Assembly: GCA_026786225.1 (NCBI GenBank)
Contig: JAJAYN010000140.1
Location: 1 to 6,550, forward strand
DNA: 6,550 nt
Direction of reading: 5' to 3'
Source of the DNA: Burkholderiales bacterium
GTDB lineage: Bacteria > Pseudomonadota > Gammaproteobacteria > Burkholderiales > Usitatibacteraceae
Part shown: piece by piece, positions 1 through 5,085 of the stretch
How positions within the stretch are numbered: position 1 is the stretch's first letter
How the letters are laid out: the number at the start of each line of letters is the position of its first letter
Program-made: the position numbers and the translations under genes
The notes under the pieces: model-generated
The model's database searches: none
What the model saw: only the letters and a program-made list of their open reading frames with translations
Told to the model about the DNA's origin: nothing

Positions 1-1
1 C

Positions 2-2251
2 CATCACCCTGTAACTAGCACTGTCCCTGCCAATCCGCCCAAACTGACCCGCGCGGGCGTTCAGGGCGATGTCCTGGGCGGCTTTGCCGCCGCACTGATC
101 GCGCTGCCACAAGCGTTGGGCAAGGGCGCGCTGGTTTTCCTGCCGCTCGGCCTGGAATACGTTCACGTCGGCCTCATCGCCGGTCTTTACGCGGCCATTG
201 TCGGCTGCATCGTTGCCGCGCTGCTCGGGCGATTGCGTTATCAGATTTCAGAGCCGATCACGTCGGCGGCCGTCATCTGCGCGTCCCTGGTTGCCACGCT
301 GGCGGCCAACCCGCTTTTTTCCAGTCCCACCGGATTGAAGGTTGGCAATATCGCGGCGCTGGTTTTCCTGGCCATATTCATGGGCGGCGTGCTACAGGTC
401 TTGTTCGCCTGGCTGAAGCTCGGTCGCGCCCTCAAGTTCATCCCGCAGCCGGTGCTGGCGGGCTTCATGTATGGCGTTGCCATACAGATTTTTATCCAGC
501 AGGTCAGGCCGCTATTCGGACTGCCCCCCGATTTGCCGTTCAGTGAATTGTTCAGCTATGCCGGCAAGTATCAGCCCTGGGCGATAGCGGTCGGCGCGGT
601 GACCATTGTCGCTGTACTCATCGCACGCCGCGTATCGGACCGTGTATCTGCGCCGATGATTGCATTGCTGGCGGGGACGATTGCGTTTGTGTTGTTACGC
701 AGCGTAGCCGGTGCCGACGAAATGGGCGAGGTCCTGCGTGCACCCCCGACCGGCGCATTGTTCAATTCGCCGGTACCTGCCATGTTGCAGCTGGAATGGA
801 CAGCATTGTGGCCAGGCGTGATGACCGATGTCGCCATCACGGCTCTACTGCTCGCCATAATTGGCTCCGTCACCACACTGTTGAGTGCGGCGATGGTTGA
901 CGCGGCCACCGGATCGAACCAGAACGGCGACCGTGCGCTGTTAACGCAGGGCGTCGGCAATATGTGTTCTGCGACGGCGGGCGGATTGTTCACCGGCGGC
1001 TCAACGCTGGCGGTACTGGCCAACTTTGAGGCAGGCGGCCGCACCGCGCTGTCGGGCGCCACACTTGTCGTGATTTTTGTGTGCCTGCTGTTTGCGGGCG
1101 GTGCACTGGTGGCCTACATCCCGCTGGTGGTGCTCGCGGGCATCATGATTGCGATCGCCATCGGCATTGTCGACAGTCTGTCAAAGGACATGGTCCTGAA
1201 AGTACGCGGCAAATTCACATTCGATAGCGTCCGCGCGGCCAATTTCAGCATTATCGTGCTCGTCGGCGCAACCACGGCTTTCTTCAATATCGTCGCCGCC
1301 GTTGTGATCGGCGTGCTGGCCGCCACCATCCTGCTGGTGGTGCGCATGAGCACCAGCATCGTCTATCGCCTGTCCGACGGCGTATCGCGTTCATCGCTCA
1401 AGGGGCGCGGCGCTGAGCAGGCGCTGTTCCTGCGCGAGCAGGGCGCACAGATCGGCATTGTCGAACTCAGCGGCTATGTTTTCTTTGGCACCGCCGACCG
1501 CATGCGTACCGAGATCGAGGCTTTCGCGCGCGGGCGCAAAGCGGTCATTCTTGATTTCCGTCGGGTCTATGAAGTCGAAGCGAGCGGCGCACGCGTATTG
1601 CAGGTGTTGGGGAAAACTCTGGCAGGCAATGGCGTAGCGGTAGCGCTGAGCCATGTGCGTGTCGATGAGCCGCTGGGGCATTATCTGCAGGATTCGGGTG
1701 CCTCGCGCTCGATTGCTCCCGAGCGCTGGTTCACCGATCTGGATCGCGCGCTGGAATGGGCGGAAGACGATTTGCTTATGGGTGGCGGCAAACTGGCGCA
1801 AGCCAGTGATGAAATTCCGTTGGCCAACGCCGAACTGTTCGCAGATCTTGCTGCCGACGAATTGGCCGCACTGCAGGCGCTGCTCGTTCGCGAGGAACTC
1901 GCCAACGGTAGCCTGGTTTTCCGGGAAGGCGACGCCGGCGACCGTCTGTTTGTCATCACCCGGGGTGAAGTGAGCATCAAGCTTAAATTGCCGGGCACCG
2001 TTCACCTGCAGCGCCTCGCGTCATTCGGGCCTGGCATGGTGTTTGGCGAAATGGCGCTGATCGAAGGCAAGCCCCGATCCGCGGATGCGCATGTGATGCA
2101 GGACGCAGTCGTTTATGCACTGGACGCCGCAAATTTTGGCGAATTGCGAAAAGTGCATCCGGCCATCGCTTTCAAGATCATGGGCAGCCTCACCCGACAG
2201 CTCGCCGGACGCCTTCGCACCACCAGCGAGCAATTGCGCAACAGTTACTGA
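2..2251 (+). CDS. SulP-family anion transporter with C-terminal STAS and cyclic nucleotide-binding domains (5' end outside window)
   Basis: This is an inner-membrane SulP/SLC26-type anion permease; members of the family carry sulfate, bicarbonate or dicarboxylates, and the substrate here cannot be read from sequence. The frame is open from position 2 to the TGA at 2249-2251 (749 codons seen). The first ATG/GTG/TTG in frame is a TTG at 116, but it lies inside the first membrane helix: the codons before it read VQGDVLGGFAAALIALPQAL, the usual SulP entry. The real start is therefore upstream of the window. Residues counted from position 2: a multi-helix membrane domain to about 450; a STAS domain at about 476-590 with the E-A-S-G loop (Ser528) where SpoIIAA-like proteins are phosphorylated; a cyclic-nucleotide-binding domain at about 606-746. 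The phosphate-binding cassette FGEMALIEGKPRSA starts at 681 and keeps Glu683 and Arg692, so cAMP or cGMP binding looks possible. I infer control of transport by a cyclic nucleotide. No frame break is seen. Confidence 0.93.
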   Translation, partial: HHPVTSTVPANPPKLTRAGVQGDVLGGFAAALIALPQALGKGALVFLPLGLEYVHVGLIAGLYAAIVGCIVAALLGRLRYQISEPITSAAVICASLVATLAANPLFSSPTGLKVGNIAALVFLAIFMGGVLQVLFAWLKLGRALKFIPQPVLAGFMYGVAIQIFIQQVRPLFGLPPDLPFSELFSYAGKYQPWAIAVGAVTIVAVLIARRVSDRVSAPMIALLAGTIAFVLLRSVAGADEMGEVLRAPPTGALFNSPVPAMLQLEWTALWPGVMTDVAITALLLAIIGSVTTLLSAAMVDAATGSNQNGDRALLTQGVGNMCSATAGGLFTGGSTLAVLANFEAGGRTALSGATLVVIFVCLLFAGGALVAYIPLVVLAGIMIAIAIGIVDSLSKDMVLKVRGKFTFDSVRAANFSIIVLVGATTAFFNIVAAVVIGVLAATILLVVRMSTSIVYRLSDGVSRSSLKGRGAEQALFLREQGAQIGIVELSGYVFFGTADRMRTEIEAFARGRKAVILDFRRVYEVEASGARVLQVLGKTLAGNGVAVALSHVRVDEPLGHYLQDSGASRSIAPERWFTDLDRALEWAEDDLLMGGGKLAQASDEIPLANAELFADLAADELAALQALLVREELANGSLVFREGDAGDRLFVITRGEVSIKLKLPGTVHLQRLASFGPGMVFGEMALIEGKPRSADAHVMQDAVVYALDAANFGELRKVHPAIAFKIMGSLTRQLAGRLRTTSEQLRNSY

Positions 2252-2296
2252 GCGTGTGCCGATCACGGCAGTGCGAGGCGCGCAGTGGAGCGCACC

Positions 2297-2325
2297 AAAA
2301 AAAACGCCGCGACAAGCGCGGCGTT
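2297..2325 (-). terminator. Intrinsic terminator of the small secreted-protein gene
   Basis: A perfect 9-bp stem pairs 2303-2311 with 2317-2325 around a 5-nt loop. On the minus strand the stem is followed by eight U residues (A tract at 2297-2304 on the plus strand). It lies 20 nt beyond the minus-strand stop at 2346-2348, where a terminator for that gene belongs. Read on the plus strand the same stem is followed by only two T residues, so it would be a poor terminator for the convergent transporter gene. That gene has only a short 5-bp hairpin of its own (2257-2261 with 2266-2270) just after its stop. Confidence 0.88.
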
Positions 2326-2345
2326 CATTGGCCAGGTGTTTGCAA

Positions 2346-2588
2346 CTACACGCCGAGAATCTTCATCGCTTTCTCAAGCGTATCGACAGCTTCCTGATGT
2401 TTCCCGGCCTTATGAAAAGTTTCGCCGTCAGCGCGAAATTTCTATACGTCGGCCAACTGTGCGGCGGTCAGCTTGGGGTTCTTCGCCAGCGCTTCGTCGA
2501 TTTTTTTCATGTCCACAGGACAATGGAAAGCAAAAACCGTTGTCGTGGCAAGCATCAGTGTGGAAAATATTGCGGCGCGAAACTTCAT
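2346..2588 (-). pseudogene. Small secreted (periplasmic) protein, interrupted by one in-frame amber codon
   Basis: Read from ATG 2588-2586 the frame has 80 sense-length codons and ends at TAG 2348-2346. It is broken once by TAG at codon 49 (2444-2442). Residues 1-20 form a clear Sec signal peptide: MKFRAAI, a hydrophobic core, then a VFA|F cleavage site. The mature part begins FHCPVDMKKIDEALAKNPKL, with one Cys. Codons 50-80 stay in frame and keep an amphipathic, Lys/Glu-rich character (KAGKHQEAVDTLEKAMKILG), so both halves clearly belong to one protein. From memory this resembles short proteobacterial hypothetical proteins of about 80 residues; no function is known to me. The Shine-Dalgarno and terminator are intact, so the lesion is recent, is a sequencing error, or is read through. 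As written, translation gives a 48-residue product (28 after export). AAG (Lys), CAG (Gln) or TGG (Trp) to TAG are the simplest origins. Confidence 0.8.
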
Positions 2589-2592
2589 TGGA

Positions 2593-2598
2593 CCTCCT
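2593..2598 (-). promoter_or_regulatory. Strong ribosome binding site for the small secreted-protein gene
   Basis: The minus strand reads AGGAGG, a full anti-16S match, 4 nt before ATG 2588-2586. It fixes the start of the small gene and shows that the interrupted frame was a genuine translated gene. No other reading frame nearby uses this site. Confidence 0.8.
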
Positions 2599-2650
2599 GT
2601 CAGGTTTTTGAATTAACGGTGGGCCAGGCGGCCCCGATTGCAGCGCAACC

Positions 2651-2656
2651 ATGATA
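2651..2656 (-). promoter_or_regulatory. Possible -10 box upstream of the small secreted-protein gene
   Basis: The minus strand reads TATCAT here, about 62 nt upstream of the start codon. No convincing -35 hexamer sits 16-18 nt further upstream, so this is only a weak candidate that may need an activator or may be chance. Confidence 0.2.
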
Positions 2657-2693
2657 GCGGAATCCTTGTATTCGCGGGCCCGGCAACCCCAGA

Positions 2694-2727
2694 GTGCAAT
2701 GCCAGCAAAAGTTTGCTGGCAACGCAC
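2694..2727. repeat. Hyphenated palindrome in the divergent intergenic region
   Basis: GCCAGCAAA (2701-2709) is followed after AG by its exact reverse complement TTTGCTGGC (2712-2720). Outside a symmetric 3-nt gap, GTGC (2694-2697) also pairs with GCAC (2724-2727). There is no T tract on either side, so it does not look like an intrinsic terminator. It lies between the divergent small-protein gene (start 2588, minus) and the DUF2383 gene (start 2915, plus). An operator or an RNA hairpin in a leader are both possible. I see nothing else gene-like in the 326-nt gap 2589-2914. Confidence 0.5.
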
Positions 2728-2914
2728 AGGCACGGATAGGCGTGGCGTTCAATGGAGTGTGCCGCGACCCCTCCGATTGTCTGACACGCAATGTCGGGGT
2801 TGTCCGATAGGGCTGTCTGCTCCTCGCCTTCATCATTGGCTTACGTTCCCGCTGGTGTAGCCAACTCTGGCGCATTCGGGACTTCCGCAGCACCGCCGCA
2901 ACCTGGAGACCATC

Positions 2915-3370
2915 ATGGAAAAAAATGAACTCATCGACTCGCTGAACACCCTCATCGAAACTTCGCGCGATGGCGAGAAAGGATTTATGACGTGCGCCGA
3001 GGACGTGAAGGACGTCGCGCTGCGTGCCTACTTCACGATTTGTGCGACACGTTGCCGTGAAAGCGTGCATACCTTGGCCGAACTGGTGAAACATCACGGC
3101 GGCACCCCGGAAGAAACAGGCTCTCTTCTCGCCCCGGTTGATCGCGCATGGGTCGATTTGCGTGCGGCCATCAGCAGCGACAGCGATCTGGCGGTACTGG
3201 AGGAATGCGAACGCGCCGAAGATGTGGCGTTACGCGCTTTTCGCCGCGAGCTGCAAAAGGACCTGCCGCTGGACGTCAGTGCAGTCATCAGGATCCAGCT
3301 AAATGGCGTGCAGGAAAATCACGACCGGGTGCGCAATATGCGCGACGAAAGAAAGCGCCTCGCCGCCTAG
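2915..3370 (+). CDS. PA2169/DUF2383 family four-helix-bundle protein
   Basis: A 151-residue cytoplasmic protein with no signal peptide or membrane helix. The N-terminal part (LIDSLNTLIETSRDGEKGF) and the four-helix spacing match the PA2169/DUF2383 family, a ferritin-like fold. Helices fall roughly at 3-30, 33-60, 74-114 and 117-147. Possible metal-site residues in ferritin-like positions are Glu21, the E49-x-x-H52 pair, Glu99 or Glu102, and Q133-x-x-H136; the last is not the usual ExxH, so a full di-iron centre is uncertain. Cys27, Cys43, Cys47 and Cys98 are also present. The family has no firmly established function that I know; some members occur near stress or envelope genes. Start ATG 2915 has GGAG at 2905-2908 with 6-nt spacing. 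It is monocistronic as far as can be seen: a minus-strand gene lies upstream, and about 470 nt without an intact gene follows. Confidence 0.87.
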   Translation: MEKNELIDSLNTLIETSRDGEKGFMTCAEDVKDVALRAYFTICATRCRESVHTLAELVKHHGGTPEETGSLLAPVDRAWVDLRAAISSDSDLAVLEECERAEDVALRAFRRELQKDLPLDVSAVIRIQLNGVQENHDRVRNMRDERKRLAA

Positions 3371-3582
3371 TTACCCGCGTATTCCTGGTGGTCCGTACGG
3401 GCAACGTGTCAAGCCGGTGCGGAAAACCGCCTGCGCGAAGTCTTGAACGAGCGCTTGACGGCATGGAGGGTTCGTCCAACAATCGCAGCATGCAGACCGC
3501 CGAAATGCCCACCGCACGGGGCGCAATCGCGTGCTGGAACAACAGCAGGAACCGCAGGGTACGGTCGCAGCAGAAGAATAGA
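3371..3582. other. Non-genic stretch with a possible decayed coding tail
   Basis: No intact gene is supported. Pieces on the plus strand nevertheless look protein-like in different frames: ENRLREVLNERLTAW in the frame starting at 3422, then NRVLEQQQEPQGTVAAEE ending at TAG 3579-3581 in another frame. The frames are broken between them, and the second frame is closed by a TGA at 3456-3458. This could be the eroded 3' end of a gene ending right before the inverted repeat at 3583, or chance. I do not recognise a family. Confidence 0.25.
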
Positions 3583-3716
3583 TAGGGAATTTCTAATAAC
3601 CACCGTTCGCGCTGAGGGTTCGAAGCGCTGGCTCCATAAGCTGTTGATTCAGCACGGTGCGCTTTGCCCTTCGAACCCTCAGGGCGAACGGATATTAGGT
3701 TTCGAGAAGTTCCCTA
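3583..3716. repeat. Inverted pair of REP-like palindromic units (BIME-like)
   Basis: Two facing copies of a short palindromic unit make a 134-nt inverted repeat. CTGAGGGTTCGAAG (3612-3625) is the exact reverse complement of 3669-3682. Beyond one mismatch, CCGTTCGC (3603-3610) pairs with GCGAACGG (3684-3691). The outer ends TAGGGAA (3583-3589) and TTCCCTA (3710-3716) also pair. Each unit is itself a hairpin with a 5-bp stem and a 10-nt loop: GCGCT/AGCGC (3609-3613 with 3624-3628) and GCCCT/AGGGC (3666-3670 with 3681-3685). The TTCG-CTGAG-TTCGAA style resembles the abundant extragenic repeats of many proteobacteria, normally mobilised by RAYT (TnpA-REP) proteins; none is encoded here. It may also act as a transcription stop or mRNA-end protector. 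Confidence 0.8.
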
Positions 3717-3842
3717 CGCCTTGCTAGTCAACCTGTAGTCGCCGTCTCGCATCTTCACGTGCCTTGCGCGGCGTGAGAGGCAGGCGGGGTGCCAGGTTAT
3801 CGCGACCGCAAGGCGTGTGGTGATCACGCGCCAACCAGTACG
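3717..3842. other. Intergenic stretch downstream of the hydrolase, with a spaced inverted repeat
   Basis: ACGCCTTGC at 3716-3724 recurs as its exact reverse complement at 3808-3816, and a shorter CCTTGC copy lies at 3762-3767. A weak hairpin (GGCGTG 3812-3817 against CACG plus GCC up to 3832, with a bulge) sits just past the minus-strand stop of the hydrolase and could end its transcript, but it lacks a U tract. No gene is seen. Confidence 0.35.
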
Positions 3843-4721
3843 CTACTTGATATCCGCGTAACCATTGGCACGCAGGAATTCAAGCACCTTTGGTTGCCAC
3901 CATTCGGGCGCGCGAACAAACATGCCGTGCCCGTCCTCGCCGAGCCGCGGGTACATTTTGAATTCACCCCTGCCTCCGGCGGCCTTGAACGCATCGAACC
4001 ACGTTTTTGGCAAAGTCGGTCCAAAGTACCTGTCGTTTTCGGCATAAATCCACAGCGTCGGGATGCGCGCGGTCTTCCCGTAGTCGGCAAAGAGCTGCTT
4101 GAGTTTCGTCTGGCCGCATGGCTGCTCCGGCATCGTCTTTGGGTTGCCACCACCGCCACCGGCAAAGTTGATGGTCGCCTGCACACCCGGTGTATTTGCC
4201 GCTGCAATCGCGACCGCCGTCGCGCCGCCATACGACTGCCCGACGACGACGGCACGGTCTTTCGCGACTTCTTTCCAGCCGCGCAAGTAAGCGAGCACCG
4301 TCAGCGTCTGCGCGGCACTGGCCGCATAACCTGGCGGATAATTCTTCTTGTTGCACGAACCGTTATTTTCCACATCGGGACCACTGCTAACGCCGTAACC
4401 GATGCGGGTCGGTACCGCCACCATAAAGCCACGTTCGGCAAACCAGGTTGATGCGATCGTGTATTGCGCCCGGCCCAGCGCCCGGCGATCCTTTGCCTCC
4501 GATGCGCGGCCATGGTTAAGTACGAGCGCCGGATACGGCTTTGATGCGGCATCATCATGAAAAATCGTGACCATGATCTTCTGTGCGACTTCACCGCCAC
4601 TTGCGTCGGTGACCCTGGCATCGATCCAGCGTTGCTCCTGAATAACTTTCGCGCTCGCAGGTGCGGCCAAGGCGACGCATGCGATTAAGAGAGTGGTCAG
4701 GCGTGTGTGGCGCAGCATCAT
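3843..4721 (-). CDS. Secreted alpha/beta hydrolase (dienelactone-hydrolase-like)
   Basis: An exported serine hydrolase; the substrate (ester, peptide or lactone) is not evident. Numbering from the longest possible start (ATG 4745-4743, 300 residues): a Sec signal peptide runs to ASA|K at 32/33. The N-terminal strand is followed by an N-H-G-R oxyanion-type turn (77-80). The nucleophile elbow is GQSYGG at 169-174 (Ser171). The likely catalytic acid is Asp238 in YAEND and the catalytic His is His273 in EDGHGMF. Cys131 and Cys210 could form a disulfide. A glycine-rich loop FAGGGGG occupies 194-200. Four ATGs are available (4745, 4736, 4721, 4718) and none has a clear Shine-Dalgarno. I chose 4721 because it gives a compact basic n-region (MMLRHTRL), whereas the longer starts add an acidic, His-containing stretch. 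The stop is TAG 3845-3843. It is a single gene, divergent from the metallophosphatase. The fold call is firm; the specificity is unknown. Confidence 0.88.
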   Translation of the reverse strand: MMLRHTRLTTLLIACVALAAPASAKVIQEQRWIDARVTDASGGEVAQKIMVTIFHDDAASKPYPALVLNHGRASEAKDRRALGRAQYTIASTWFAERGFMVAVPTRIGYGVSSGPDVENNGSCNKKNYPPGYAASAAQTLTVLAYLRGWKEVAKDRAVVVGQSYGGATAVAIAAANTPGVQATINFAGGGGGNPKTMPEQPCGQTKLKQLFADYGKTARIPTLWIYAENDRYFGPTLPKTWFDAFKAAGGRGEFKMYPRLGEDGHGMFVRAPEWWQPKVLEFLRANGYADIK

Positions 4722-4741
4722 GATGTGAGGGTCCATGGAAG

Positions 4742-4776
4742 GCATGCGATCGCGTGAAAAGTGTACACGGTCGACG
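4742..4776. promoter_or_regulatory. Cluster of short perfect palindromes upstream of the hydrolase
   Basis: Four perfect palindromes lie within 35 nt: GCATGC (4742-4747), GCGATCGC (4746-4753), GTGTACAC (4761-4768) and GTCGAC (4770-4775). They sit just upstream of, or overlap, the hydrolase start, where a dimeric regulator could bind. Palindromic hexamers are common by chance in GC-rich DNA, so function is only suggested. Confidence 0.3.
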
Positions 4777-5020
4777 CAAATTTACTGTTCGTCGCCATCA
4801 AAGCGGAAATCCTTCCGGTATCTACCGCTACACCATTGGCGTCTTCGCGCGTCTGCTATTGCAGTTTGCACGGGTAAGCAGAGCAAACTCGCCATTCGGC
4901 GGGGCGTTTCAGGCGTTTTCGTCCGGAACAGCCCGTCAAATGGCGTTCTATGTAAAAAGCCGGCACTGGATGCGCTGTGGGACAGGACATGCGTGCATCG
5001 GTGCTGGAAGGACTCTGGGC
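4777..5020. other. Divergent intergenic region without a supported gene
   Basis: Reading frames here lack ribosome sites and family-like sequence on either strand. The one structure noted is AGTTTGC (4863-4869) and its exact reverse complement GCAAACT (4883-4889), separated by 13 nt; this could be an operator. No tRNA or other known RNA gene was recognised. Confidence 0.4.
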
Positions 5021-5026
5021 TATAGT
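5021..5026 (+). promoter_or_regulatory. Possible -10 box for the metallophosphatase gene
   Basis: TATAGT matches the sigma-70 -10 consensus at five of six positions, and lies 59 nt upstream of the GTG start at 5086. There is no good -35 at 16-18 nt, so the promoter would be weak or activator-dependent. A TGGCGCCA palindrome (5035-5042) lies in the predicted leader. Confidence 0.35.
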
Positions 5027-5085
5027 CCCTGACTGGCGCCACATGAATCAGACGCCACATTGCAGACGCAAATACGAGACCTTAC

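Noticed and set aside
571..1062. Long minus-strand frames opposite the transporter (also at 1391-2005)
   Set aside because: They come from strong codon bias on the coding strand and lack starts with ribosome sites.
2509..2523. Palindrome TGTCC-ACA-GGACA
   Set aside because: It lies inside the small gene's HCPVDM codons and is explained by coding sequence.
2115..2654. A 179-codon plus-strand frame running across the transporter end and the intergenic region
   Set aside because: It overlaps the well-supported cNMP domain, the terminator and the minus-strand small gene, and has no ribosome site or family-like sequence.
2600..3097. A 165-codon minus-strand frame across the start of the DUF2383 gene
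   Set aside because: It is antisense to a recognisable family protein with its own GGAG site, and its sequence has no recognisable pattern.
3789..4451. A 220-codon plus-strand frame antisense to the hydrolase
   Set aside because: The minus strand carries a complete signal peptide and the Ser-Asp-His catalytic set; the plus frame is an opposite-strand shadow.
4754..5060. Several 60-96 codon frames in the hydrolase/phosphatase gap
   Set aside because: They overlap each other on both strands, lack Shine-Dalgarno sites and show no protein-like composition.
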